A stretch of 8,060 bases of DNA from Acetobacteraceae bacterium (GCA_019689515.1 JADGHI010000156.1:1-8060), one strand, 5' to 3'. Shown: positions 1-7,164, numbered from the stretch's first letter. Notes: generated from the sequence alone by a model not told the origin. Program-made: numbers and translations.

Positions 1-1
1 C

Positions 2-619
2 GGCATCGCGCCCGACATCGCCGACGCATTGCGCGCAGCGCGTCGCGAGGTGCTGCTGATCTCGCCCTATTTCGTTCCCGGCGAGGCGGGCCTCGCGCTG
101 CTCCGCGACCTAGCCGGGCGCGGCGTGCGCGTCTCGGTGGTGACGAACTCGCTCGCTGCGACCGACGTCGTGGCGGTGCACGGCGGCTATGCGCGCTACC
201 GCTGCCGGCTGCTGCGCGCCGGTATCGCCCTGTTCGAGCTGAAGCCGAGCGGCGAGGCGGACGATATCAGCGTCTTCGGCTCCCGCGGGGCCAGCCTGCA
301 CACCAAGGCCTTCGTCGTGGACGATGGGCCGATCTTCGTCGGCTCCTTCAACCTCGACCCGCGCTCGGCCGCGCTGAACACGGAGATGGGCGCGTTCGTC
401 AGCCACCCTACCCTGGCGAGCGAGCTGCGCGCGGAGCATGACCGCCTCGCCGATCCCGTGCGGAGTTGGCGCGTCGGTCTCGAAGGCGGGCGGCTCACCT
501 GGACCGGGATGGGCGCCGACGGGCGCCTCCGGACGCTGCGCCACGAGCCCGGCGCCTCTCTGCGGCGGCGCCTGGTGGCGGGGCTGGTGCGCTGGCTGCC
601 GATCGAATCGCAGCTCTGA
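2..619 (+). CDS. Phospholipase D family protein, cardiolipin synthase C-like (3' part, truncated by window edge)
   Basis: This is the C-terminal half of a phospholipase D superfamily enzyme. The frame is open to the left edge, so the TTG at 29 is an internal leucine codon and the true start lies outside the window. The second HKD motif is clear: SLHTKAFVVDD (histidine codon at 299-301) gives H-x-K-x4-D, followed by GSFNLDPRSAALNTEMG, the G-S-x-N element typical of the active site. Upstream, the SPYFVPG block and the TNSLAATDVVAVHGGYARYR block closely resemble the ClsC/YmdC type of cardiolipin synthase. Those enzymes make cardiolipin at the inner membrane by phosphatidyl transfer. The first HKD motif, needed for catalysis, should be upstream and cannot be seen. 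The gene ends 31 bp from the convergent ABC ATPase gene. The superfamily assignment is firm. The cardiolipin synthase role is inferred from motif similarity, and another phosphatidyl-transferase or phospholipase role is possible. Confidence 0.9.
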   Translation, partial: GIAPDIADALRAARREVLLISPYFVPGEAGLALLRDLAGRGVRVSVVTNSLAATDVVAVHGGYARYRCRLLRAGIALFELKPSGEADDISVFGSRGASLHTKAFVVDDGPIFVGSFNLDPRSAALNTEMGAFVSHPTLASELRAEHDRLADPVRSWRVGLEGGRLTWTGMGADGRLRTLRHEPGASLRRRLVAGLVRWLPIESQL

Positions 620-650
620 GCGGGGTGTTACAAGGATGCCGCCGCCGCGA

Positions 651-1748
651 TCAGGCGGGACGGGCGCCGACCTCCCGCACCGCCTCGCGCGGGAGAGCCT
701 GGCCGCTCGCCGGATCGAACAGATGGATCTGGGCCGGGTCCAGCCGCACCGCCACCGCATCGTCGAGCGCGGCGCGATGCGAGGCACGGACCTCCGCGGT
801 GACGCGGACCTTCGGCGCGATCTCGACCTCGATCAGCCGCTCGCTGCCGATCAGCTCGACCATCCAGACCTTGCCGGGAATGGTGCCGGGCTCGCCCGGC
901 GTGGCCATGGACACGTCCTGCGGGCGGATGCCGAGAATCAACTCGGCCGGCGCGCCCGCGGGGGCGGCGACGGGAAGCGGATGGCCCTCCACCGTCACCC
1001 GCCCGCCCTCGTTGCGCGCCGGGATGAGGTTCATCGGCGGCGTGCCGATGAAGCCGGCGACGAAGAGGTTGGCCGGGCGCGCATAGACCTCCTCCGGCGT
1101 GCCGATCTGCTGCACCACGCCCTCGTTCATCACGACGACGAGGTCGGACATCGTCATCGCCTCGAGCTGGTCGTGGGTGACGTAGATCGTAGTGGTGCCG
1201 AGGTCGAGGTGGAAGCGCCGCAGCTCCCCCCGCATCGCCGCGCGCAGCTTGGCGTCGAGGTTGGAGAGCGGCTCGTCCATCAGGAAGATGTCGGGCTTGC
1301 GCACCATCGCGCGCCCGAGCGCGACGCGCTGGCGCTGCCCGCCCGAGAGCTCGCGCGGCTTGCGCCCGAGGAGGTGGAGGATCTCCAGCACCTTCGCCAC
1401 GGCGCCGACGCGCTCGCGCCGCTCCGCCTTCGGCGTGCCGCGGACCTCGAGCCCGTAGCCGATGTTCCGTGCCACGTCCATCGTCGGGTAGAGAGCGTAG
1501 GACTGGAACACCATGGCGATGTTGCGCTCGCCGGGCGGCAGGCCGTCCACGCGGCGCTCGCCGAAGCGGATCTCGCCCTCGGTCGGCTGCTCCAGCCCCG
1601 CGATCAGGCGCAGCAGCGTCGTCTTGCCGCAGCCGGAGGGGCCGAGGAGGGTGACGAACTGCCGGCTTGGCACGGTGAGGTCGAGCGCCTTCAGAACGCG
1701 GTTCGTGCCGAAGCTCTTCGACAGGCCGCGGATGGCGACGTCAGTCAT
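651..1748 (-). CDS. ABC importer ATP-binding protein, MalK/UgpC type (CUT1 family)
   Basis: This 365-residue ATPase powers a CUT1-type importer from the cytoplasmic face of the inner membrane. All nucleotide-binding elements are present: Walker A GPSGCGKT (36-43), Q-loop glutamine 82, signature LSGGQ (134-138), Walker B IFLMDEP (154-160), D-loop LSNLD (161-165) and switch histidine 192 in THD. Residues from about 235 onward form the MalK/UgpC TOBE-type C-terminal domain, ending near the family-typical HLFDP motif (342-346). The length is usual for the family. ATG 1748 is chosen because homologues begin at the MTDVAIRGLSKSFG block and GGGGAA (minus strand, 1757-1752) lies just upstream. A GTG at 1787 would add 13 residues with no good ribosome binding site. 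It is the last gene of the operon, 57 bp after the second permease, and an inverted repeat in that gap may control its translation. Automatic pipelines would probably call it ugpC, but the substrate is not known, so no symbol is given. Confidence 0.96.
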   Translation of the reverse strand: MTDVAIRGLSKSFGTNRVLKALDLTVPSRQFVTLLGPSGCGKTTLLRLIAGLEQPTEGEIRFGERRVDGLPPGERNIAMVFQSYALYPTMDVARNIGYGLEVRGTPKAERRERVGAVAKVLEILHLLGRKPRELSGGQRQRVALGRAMVRKPDIFLMDEPLSNLDAKLRAAMRGELRRFHLDLGTTTIYVTHDQLEAMTMSDLVVVMNEGVVQQIGTPEEVYARPANLFVAGFIGTPPMNLIPARNEGGRVTVEGHPLPVAAPAGAPAELILGIRPQDVSMATPGEPGTIPGKVWMVELIGSERLIEVEIAPKVRVTAEVRASHRAALDDAVAVRLDPAQIHLFDPASGQALPREAVREVGARPA

Positions 1749-1805
1749 GCGTTCCCCGCTGCGATTCAGGCCCTCGCCGCCGCGCACCTCGGTCGATCGC
1801 AGCGG
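1749..1805 (-). promoter_or_regulatory. Intercistronic inverted repeat overlapping the ATPase ribosome binding site
   Basis: The spacer between the second permease and the ATPase contains a perfect 10-bp inverted repeat, CCGCTGCGAT at 1756-1765 and ATCGCAGCGG at 1796-1805, with a 30-nt loop. In the transcript the 5' arm begins at the first base after the permease TGA. The 3' arm runs into the GGGGAA ribosome binding site of the ATPase and pairs with its first two G residues. There is no U-run, so a simple intrinsic terminator is unlikely. It may be a coupling device, opened by a ribosome finishing the permease, or an mRNA stability element. The repeat is seen directly; its role is inferred. 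Confidence 0.55.
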
Positions 1806-2672
1806 TCATCCCTTCACCGCCCCCGCGCCGAAGCCCGCCACCAGGTGGCGCTGCATGAAGCCGAACAGGATCGCCATCGGCAGGGTCATCAGCACGCTCG
1901 AGGCCATCATCAGCCCCCAGTCCACATGCGTGCCGTCGAAGAAGTGCATCACGCCGACGGTGAGCGGCAGCTTGTCCATCGAGTTCATGAACACCCGCCC
2001 GAACAGGTAGTCGTTCCAGGAGACGATGAGCGAGAAGATGCTCGCTGCGATGATTCCGGGCAGTGCCACCGGCAGCACGATCTGGCGGAACACCTGCAGC
2101 CGCGTCGCGCCGTCCACCAGCGCGGCCTCCTCGATCTCGATCGGCACGCCGCGGAAGAAGGCCCACATCAGCCAGAGGCAGAAGGGCAGCGTGATGCAGA
2201 CATAGCCAAGGATGAGCGAGAGCAGCGTGTCCGGCAGGTCGAGCGCGACCATCGTCAGGAACATCGGGAAGACGAAGATCACGCTCGGGATCATGTAGCC
2301 GAGGATCGCGACATAGGGCACCGCGCGCTGGCCGCGGAAGCGGAACCGCGTCAGCGAGTAGGCGGCGAGAGTCGCCACCGTGATCGAGATCGCGGTGGAG
2401 CCCACCGAGACGATCACCGAGTTGACGAACCAGTCCATGAAGTAGGCGGAGGGCGGTACGCCGGCGCCGGGCGCGCTCGCCACCGCGCCGCCGAACAGCA
2501 GCTCGCGGTAGCTCTCGAAGGTGATGGTCTCCGGGATCAGCGTCGGCGGCCAGCGGAAGATCTCGTCCTTCGGCTTGAGGCTGGTCGAGATCGCCCAGAG
2601 CAGCGGGAAGCAGACCACGAAGGTCACCGCCCCGAGCACGGCATAGATCAGTGCGGCGGCCCAGCGGCTCAT
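1806..2672 (-). CDS. ABC importer permease 2, MalG/UgpE type (CUT1 family)
   Basis: This 288-residue inner-membrane permease pairs with the neighbouring MalF-type subunit to form the importer channel. Hydrophobic segments lie near residues 6-30, 81-105, 118-141, 148-172, 202-222 and 252-275, giving the six expected for this family. The cytoplasmic EAA coupling loop is very well kept at 182-206 (EAALVDGA, then F, I, LP and PG at the usual spacing). The EAA loop docks on the ATPase. The segment WNDYLF (219-224) is also typical of MalG-like proteins. An Ala/Gly/Pro-rich stretch at 61-75 lengthens the first periplasmic loop slightly. ATG 2672 overlaps the TGA of the upstream permease (ATGA), and GGGAGG (minus strand, 2688-2683) sits 10 nt before it, inside the upstream gene. 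The frame stays open far upstream to about 4766, but that part lies across the other permease and the binding protein and is not coding. Substrate unknown. Confidence 0.95.
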   Translation of the reverse strand: MSRWAAALIYAVLGAVTFVVCFPLLWAISTSLKPKDEIFRWPPTLIPETITFESYRELLFGGAVASAPGAGVPPSAYFMDWFVNSVIVSVGSTAISITVATLAAYSLTRFRFRGQRAVPYVAILGYMIPSVIFVFPMFLTMVALDLPDTLLSLILGYVCITLPFCLWLMWAFFRGVPIEIEEAALVDGATRLQVFRQIVLPVALPGIIAASIFSLIVSWNDYLFGRVFMNSMDKLPLTVGVMHFFDGTHVDWGLMMASSVLMTLPMAILFGFMQRHLVAGFGAGAVKG

Positions 2673-3562
2673 GCGGCCCTGTCCTCCCGCCCGAAGCCGG
2701 TCAGCCGGATGTAGAGCAGGCTGCCCGCCAGCAGCAGTCCCAGCATGATGACCCCGGACGCCGCCCCAACGCCCATGCGCAGGTTCGCCATCGCCTGGTC
2801 GAAGGCGTAGAGGGCGAGGTTGTAGGTGGAGGTGCCGGGGCCCCCGCGCGTCAGCAGGTAGATCTCCTCGAACTTGTTGAAGGTCCAGATCGTGCGGAAG
2901 ACGACCACCACCGCCAGCACTTCGGCGAGCTGCGGCAGGGTGATGTCGCGGAAGCGCCGGATGGCGCCGGCGCCGTCCACCTTGGCCGCGTCGTAGAGCT
3001 CGGTCGGGATGGTCTGCAGCCGTGCGAGCACGACGATCACGACGAAGGGCGTGTACTTCCAGACGTTGAGCAGGATCGCGCTCGCCATCGCCATGTCGGG
3101 CGTGGAGAGCCAGGCCACGCGCTCGGAGATAATCCCCGCAGAAAGCAGCAGGTGGTTGACGATGCCGATCTCGGCGTTGAACAGCCAGCGCCAGTTCAGC
3201 GCGATCACCACCGTCGGCACGATGTAGGGGAACAGCAGAAGCCCGCGGAACGCGTTGATGCCGCGGAGCGGCTGGTGCAGCAGCAACGCCAGCCCCACGC
3301 CGATCACCGCCTGCGCCAGGGTCGAGATGCCCGTCCAGACCAGCGCCTGGCGGAAGCTCTCCCAGAACAGCGGGTCTTCCAAGACGAATAGGTAATTGTC
3401 GAACCAGACGAAGGGCTGGTCGTCCGGCCTGAGCGGATTGTACCGGACGAAGGAGAGCCGGATCGCCTCGACGATCGGCCAGACCAGGAACAGTGCGACG
3501 GAGACCAGGAGGGGGAGCATGAACAGCACCCCCACCTGCCGATCGGACAGTCGGAACCTCAC
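2669..3562 (-). CDS. ABC importer permease 1, MalF/UgpA type (CUT1 family)
   Basis: This 297-residue inner-membrane permease is the first of the two channel subunits. Six hydrophobic segments are visible near residues 10-33, 71-95, 105-127, 155-182, 211-226 and 264-287. The EAA coupling loop is at 188-212. It reads DAAKVDGA at its core, so Asp replaces the first Glu, and the usual final proline-glycine after LP is not kept. The LTRGGPGTST segment (237-246) is typical of MalF/UgpA-like proteins without a large periplasmic insertion. The start is GTG 3562: a TGA in the same frame lies only three codons upstream, and the next ATG would remove part of the first membrane segment. No strong ribosome binding site precedes it, so translation probably depends on ribosomes finishing the binding protein 9 nt upstream. 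The 3' end overlaps the second permease by 4 bp. Substrate unknown. Confidence 0.94.
   Translation of the reverse strand: MRFRLSDRQVGVLFMLPLLVSVALFLVWPIVEAIRLSFVRYNPLRPDDQPFVWFDNYLFVLEDPLFWESFRQALVWTGISTLAQAVIGVGLALLLHQPLRGINAFRGLLLFPYIVPTVVIALNWRWLFNAEIGIVNHLLLSAGIISERVAWLSTPDMAMASAILLNVWKYTPFVVIVVLARLQTIPTELYDAAKVDGAGAIRRFRDITLPQLAEVLAVVVVFRTIWTFNKFEEIYLLTRGGPGTSTYNLALYAFDQAMANLRMGVGAASGVIMLGLLLAGSLLYIRLTGFGREDRAA
2683..2688 (-). promoter_or_regulatory. Ribosome binding site of permease 2 inside permease 1
   Basis: The minus strand reads GGGAGG, 10 nt before ATG 2672 and inside the last codons of the upstream permease. Together with the ATGA stop/start overlap it fixes the start of the second permease and points to translational coupling. 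Confidence 0.7.
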
Positions 3563-3571
3563 GAGCCGCGG

Positions 3572-4924
3572 TCAGCCGAGCAGGCGGCGGTTCTCGCGCC
3601 GGATGTCCTCGAACTGGCGGTGGCCCCACTCGACTGCGGCGCGCGGGCTCTCGTTGTTGAGCAATATGCGCTGCGCCACCTGCGACCAGACGTTGCGGCC
3701 GTGTGCGATGCCGGCGAGCGGGCTGATGCCCTTGCGCAGCTCGAAGCCGCTGTTGCAGGCGTGGGGCACGAAGCCGGTGAAGATCACGTCCACGCTGCGC
3801 TTCTTGGCCTGGTACATCGGGTGCTGCTGCAGCGCCGGCGCGGCGGCCTGGTCCTTGAACACGGGGCCCACATTCGGGAACAGGCTGGCGGAATAGCGCG
3901 CCATCCACTCCGTGCTGTTCATCACCTGCGTCAGCGCTTCCTTCACTTCCCGGATGAAGGGGTTGTCGCGCCGCGGCAGGACCCAGCCGTTGATGTCGGT
4001 CCAGGACCAGCGCGCGCCGGTCCGCGGATGGGCCGGGTTCAGGTAGTACTCCATCTTCTCGTAGATCGGCTTCGCCTCGTCGGCCGCCCGGCCCATCGTG
4101 CGGCCCCAGTAGAAGCTCATCCCCGTGCGGCCGGTGACGTGCTGGTCCACGACCTGCAGGAAGCTGAACTCCACCGCCGAGCGCGGCATGTAGGCGTAGA
4201 GCTCCTTGATGAACTCGTAGGCCTCGATGGTGGCGGGGCTGTTGAACACCGTCTCGAAATTGCGCGACGGATCCCAGGTGAGGCCGCCGGCCTGCCAGAT
4301 GAACTGGCCGATGTGGTAGTCGCCGCAGAGGTTCCGCCCGAGCGCCATGGTGAACCCGGCCATGCCCGGCCGCTTCTGCTGGATCGTGCGGGCCGCGTTC
4401 AGCAGGTCCTGCCAGGTCCAGTTCGTCGGATCGGAGAGGCCGGCCTCCTGCACGATGTCGGACTGCGCGATGAACAGGCAGCCCTGGTGGTGCAGCGGCA
4501 CGGCGTATTGCGTGCCCTTCCAGGTACCGAAATCGTCGATCTTGAAGCCGTCCACCAGCCGCTCGGCGGCACGGATGTTCCGGTTCACGTCCTCCACCGG
4601 CTCGAGCAGCCCCTCGGCGGCAAGCTGGTAGGCGATCGGGCTCTCCACGCTGATCAGCGCCGGCGGGCGGCGCGCGGCGAGGTCGGTGGTGAGCTTCACA
4701 TACACCTGGTCCCAGGCGATCTGCTCCGCCTCGAAGCGCAGGCCCGGCGCGTTGCGCTGCGCCCATTCGTTCAGCGCGTTGGTGAAGACGCCGACATAGG
4801 GGCCCGGCTCGCCCCAGACGCGCGCGACGCGCTCGCGCGTCTGCGCAATGGCCGGGGCCGCGAGTGTGCTTGCCGCCGCCAGCGCCGAACCGAGCGCCGC
4901 GCGCCGGCTGACCTTCACCGCCAT
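3572..4924 (-). CDS. ABC importer extracellular solute-binding protein, family 1 (CUT1), Tat-exported
   Basis: This 450-residue periplasmic receptor should capture the substrate and deliver it to the two permeases. The N-terminus is a twin-arginine signal peptide: SRRAALG at 6-12, a hydrophobic alanine-rich stretch, and a likely cleavage site after AIA (25-27). There is no lipobox cysteine. The mature part has the layout of family 1 binding proteins, with an opening strand (RVWGEPGPYVG), an aromatic-rich core (HIGQFIWQAGGLTWD, 204-218) and the family-typical GRTGMSFYWG segment (265-274). Three cysteines are visible, near 149, 200 and 390. ATG 4924 is chosen because it gives a full Tat signal and is preceded by AGGGAGGAA. 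The open frame continues upstream to 5149 but holds no plausible protein start. It is the first gene of the operon. The ligand could be a sugar, a sugar alcohol, glycerol-3-phosphate or a related compound; the sequence does not say which. Confidence 0.94.
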   Translation of the reverse strand: MAVKVSRRAALGSALAAASTLAAPAIAQTRERVARVWGEPGPYVGVFTNALNEWAQRNAPGLRFEAEQIAWDQVYVKLTTDLAARRPPALISVESPIAYQLAAEGLLEPVEDVNRNIRAAERLVDGFKIDDFGTWKGTQYAVPLHHQGCLFIAQSDIVQEAGLSDPTNWTWQDLLNAARTIQQKRPGMAGFTMALGRNLCGDYHIGQFIWQAGGLTWDPSRNFETVFNSPATIEAYEFIKELYAYMPRSAVEFSFLQVVDQHVTGRTGMSFYWGRTMGRAADEAKPIYEKMEYYLNPAHPRTGARWSWTDINGWVLPRRDNPFIREVKEALTQVMNSTEWMARYSASLFPNVGPVFKDQAAAPALQQHPMYQAKKRSVDVIFTGFVPHACNSGFELRKGISPLAGIAHGRNVWSQVAQRILLNNESPRAAVEWGHRQFEDIRRENRRLLG

Positions 4925-4931
4925 GTCGCAG

Positions 4932-4940
4932 TTCCTCCCT
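4932..4940 (-). promoter_or_regulatory. Strong ribosome binding site of the solute-binding protein gene
   Basis: The minus strand reads AGGGAGGAA, with 9 nt between GGAGG and ATG 4924. It is the best Shine-Dalgarno match in the operon and settles the start among several possible upstream codons. It fits the need to make binding protein in excess over the membrane subunits. Confidence 0.8.
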
Positions 4941-4973
4941 ACAGGCAGAATGGATGGGCCCGCCCCTGTTCGT

Positions 4974-4993
4974 GCATTGTTACCAAGCAACGC
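4974..4993. promoter_or_regulatory. Imperfect 20-bp dyad, possible operator of the importer operon
   Basis: The half-sites GCATTGTT (4974-4981) and AGCAACGC (4986-4993, reverse complement GCGTTGCT) match at 6 of 8 positions, and both differences are transitions. The centre is ACCA. The dyad begins 49 bp upstream of the binding-protein start, in the least GC-rich patch of this leader. An 8-bp palindrome CGCATGCG (4991-4998) touches its right end. No convincing -35/-10 pair was found nearby. Binding by a repressor or activator is inferred only; the regulator is not in this window. Confidence 0.4.
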
Positions 4994-5118
4994 ATGCGAT
5001 GCGAAGGCCGGAACGCCTCGCCTCGCCCGCGCCGGTGGTCGCTGCGGCGGAGGTCTGCAAGGTCGCGGGGACGGCCGCGGCTGCGTCGGGCCGAGGCAGA
5101 TGATCCAGCGGGAAGCCC

Positions 5119-5142
5119 CGGCGGCATGAGCGGCATGCGCCG
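5119..5142 (-). terminator. Bulged hairpin downstream of the FtsH-like gene, weak terminator candidate
   Basis: CGGCGGCATG (5119-5128) pairs with CATGCGCCG (5134-5142) through nine base pairs with one bulged G and a 5-nt loop. It lies about 50 nt after the TAG of the FtsH-like gene on the same strand. No U-run follows on the minus strand, so it may only pause transcription or mark an RNA end, and read-through into the importer operon cannot be excluded. Confidence 0.25.
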
Positions 5143-5193
5143 CGACCAAGGGCGGCGCTTCAGCCTGCCACCGTGGCTTCCGGCACTGTCCCG

Positions 5194-7164
5194 CTAGGGC
5201 GCAGCCACCGGCTCGGGCGGGACCGGTGGACGCGCGGCAGCCCCGATGCCGGTCTCCGCCACCGTCGCCTCATCGGCGCAGGCGGCGCGGACCACGGCCT
5301 CTGCCTCCGCCCCGTCCAGCGTTTCCCGCCGCATCAGCGCGTCAGCGAGGGCGAGCAAGGCTGGCCGGTGCTCCTCCAGCACCCGGCGCGCCTGCTCGTA
5401 CGCCGCACGGGCGAGCCGCTCCACCGCCGCCTCGAGCCGCGCGCGGCCTTCCGGCGAGACGGTGGCGGCGAGCCGCGGGTCCTGCGGCCAGGCGAGGAAG
5501 GCGGCGGGCTCCTCCCCATCCGCTTCCATGCCGAGCTCGTACACCATCCGCCGTGCCGCCTCGGCGACGTGGCGCAGGTCGCCGGCTGCGCCCGTGGTGA
5601 CCGCCTCTGGGCCGAAGACCAGCTCCTCGGCCGCACGGCCGCCCGCCGCCACGGCGAGCTCCGCGAGGAGCTGGCGGCGCGTGCGCAGGAAGCGCTCCTC
5701 CGCCGGCCGCTGCACCGCCATGCCGAGCGCCGCGCCGCGCGCCAGCACCGTCACCTTGTGCAGCGGTTCCGCGCCCGGCGTGCGCAGCGCGACCAGGGCG
5801 TGGCCGGCCTCGTGCACGGCGACGACGCGGCGCTCCTCCTCGACCAGCGCCAGGCCGCGCCGCTCTGGGCCGAGCAGTGCGCGGTCCACGGCGCGGTCCA
5901 GGTCGGCAGGTTCGATCCGCACCCTCCCCTCCCGCGCCGCCAGCACGGCGGCGTCGTTGACGAGGTGCGCGAGGTCCGCCCCGGACATGCCCTGGGTGCG
6001 CGCCGCGAGCTCCGCCAGGTCCACCTCCGGCGCCAGGGGCTTGCCGCGGGCATGCAGCGCCAGGATCGCCTCCCGCTCCAGCAGGGTCGGCCGGCCGACC
6101 TGGACGCGGCGGTCGAAGCGGCCCGGCCGAAGCAGGGCGGCGTCGAGATTCTCCGGAAGGTTGGTCGCGGCGATCACCACCACGCCCTCCCGCCCGTCCA
6201 GCCCGTCGAGGCAGGTGAGGAGCTGGGCGACGGTCTGCGCGTGCTCGCGATCCCCGCCGGTGCCGCCGGCCACCCGAGTCTGGGCCACCGCGTCGATCTC
6301 GTCGAGGAAGAGGATGCACGGGGCAGCCTTGCGCGCCTCCGCGAACAGGCGCCGCACGCGCAGCGCGCCGAGCCCGACGAACATCTCCGCGAACTCGGCG
6401 CCCGAGGCATGCAGGAAGGGCACGCCGGCCTCGCCGGCGAGCGCGGCGGCGAGGCAGGTCTTGCCGTTGCCCGGCGGCCCATAGAGCAGCACGCCGCGGC
6501 AGGGCGCGGCGCCCACCGCGGCGAAGCGCGCGGGGTTGCGCAGATAGGCGACGATGTCGCCCAGCTCCTGCTTCGCCTCCTCCTGCCCCGCGACGTCGGC
6601 GAAGGTGGTCCGGCGCATCCCGTTGCCGCCGCCCCCCGTGCCGTCGAAGCGCCGGCCGGTGCGGGTCATGTCGCGCATCTTCAGCGCCCAGGCAGCGGCG
6701 AAGGCGAGGATGGTGGCAAGCCCGAGAAGGGAGGTGATGGCAGGCAGGCGGTCCGGCCTCTCGGGCTCGAAGCGGATCTCCGCGCCGGAGGCGGCCAGCT
6801 CGTCCACGGGCTGCCAGGCCAACGGGGCGCTGACATGGTGGCGCGTCGTCGTGGTGCCGCCATCCTCCTTCAGCGTGACCTCCGCGCCTTCGGGCTGCAC
6901 CACCACCGCGGCGATCCGGCCGGCGGCGAGCGCCTCGCGGTATTCGCCGAAGCTCATGGGCGCCGCGGGGCCGGGACCGGTGAGGGCGGAAGCGAGGGCG
7001 AAGAGGGCCACCGCCAGGCCACATGCCCCGACGACCACGCCGGCGCCGGCGAGGAGGCGCGCGCCCAGGCTCGCATGGCGCCAGAAGCGCAGCAGGGGTT
7101 CCGGGACCGGGGGCCTGCGGATGAGGCGGCGGAATTTCGAGACGCGCCGCGGCGGGGTCGGCAT
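5194..7164 (-). CDS. ftsH: FtsH-family membrane-anchored AAA+ zinc metalloprotease (divergent, probably a second copy)
   Basis: This 656-residue protein should degrade membrane and cytoplasmic proteins, using ATP to thread them into a zinc protease chamber. In order: a basic N-terminal tail (1-30), membrane segment 1 (about 36-62), a short periplasmic FtsH-type domain (about 63-140), membrane segment 2 (about 141-162), a Gly-rich linker (174-182), the AAA+ domain, then the peptidase M41 domain. Visible motifs are Walker A GPPGNGKT (229-236), pore loop FVGLGA (262-267), Walker B ILFLDEID (284-291), sensor Asn 335, arginine-finger region LLRPGRFDRR (344-353), zinc motif HEAGH (451-455) and the third zinc ligand Asp 529 in TTGAAGDL. 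All catalytic residues are kept. Departures from the usual consensus are Asn for Thr in Walker A, GLGAL for GVGAS in the pore and a Pro/Ala-rich C-terminus. These suggest a paralogue beside a housekeeping FtsH elsewhere, which is an inference. ATG 7164 gives the full first membrane segment; a GGAG lies 13 nt upstream, rather far. Confidence 0.92.
   Translation of the reverse strand: MPTPPRRVSKFRRLIRRPPVPEPLLRFWRHASLGARLLAGAGVVVGACGLAVALFALASALTGPGPAAPMSFGEYREALAAGRIAAVVVQPEGAEVTLKEDGGTTTTRHHVSAPLAWQPVDELAASGAEIRFEPERPDRLPAITSLLGLATILAFAAAWALKMRDMTRTGRRFDGTGGGGNGMRRTTFADVAGQEEAKQELGDIVAYLRNPARFAAVGAAPCRGVLLYGPPGNGKTCLAAALAGEAGVPFLHASGAEFAEMFVGLGALRVRRLFAEARKAAPCILFLDEIDAVAQTRVAGGTGGDREHAQTVAQLLTCLDGLDGREGVVVIAATNLPENLDAALLRPGRFDRRVQVGRPTLLEREAILALHARGKPLAPEVDLAELAARTQGMSGADLAHLVNDAAVLAAREGRVRIEPADLDRAVDRALLGPERRGLALVEEERRVVAVHEAGHALVALRTPGAEPLHKVTVLARGAALGMAVQRPAEERFLRTRRQLLAELAVAAGGRAAEELVFGPEAVTTGAAGDLRHVAEAARRMVYELGMEADGEEPAAFLAWPQDPRLAATVSPEGRARLEAAVERLARAAYEQARRVLEEHRPALLALADALMRRETLDGAEAEAVVRAACADEATVAETGIGAAARPPVPPEPVAAP

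Noticed and set aside
29..619. TTG at 29 as the start of the phospholipase D gene
   Set aside because: The frame is open to the window edge and the protein lacks its first HKD half, so the gene begins outside the window.
651..1787. GTG 1787 as the ATPase start
   Set aside because: The 13 extra residues are not family-like, the ribosome binding site is weak, and the usual N-terminal block begins at ATG 1748.
438..2714. Open frame of 758 codons on the + strand opposite the ATPase and permease genes
   Set aside because: It is antisense to genes with full family motifs. Its product is a low-complexity Arg/His/Glu/Asp/Ala-rich chain with no domain, as expected from stop-codon depletion at high GC.
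1806..4766. A 986-codon minus-strand frame suggesting a giant fusion ending in the MalG-type permease
   Set aside because: Only the last 288 codons are permease. The upstream part is an out-of-frame reading of the first permease and the binding protein, and ATG 2672 has a good ribosome binding site and an ATGA overlap.
3572..5149. Upstream start for the solute-binding protein at 5149
   Set aside because: The added 75 residues are Pro/Arg-rich and would bury the Tat signal peptide. ATG 4924 has a near-ideal ribosome binding site.
3620..5197. Open frame of 525 codons on the + strand opposite the solute-binding protein
   Set aside because: It is an antisense shadow with biased composition and no recognisable motif. 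The minus-strand gene has a Tat signal and a strong ribosome binding site.
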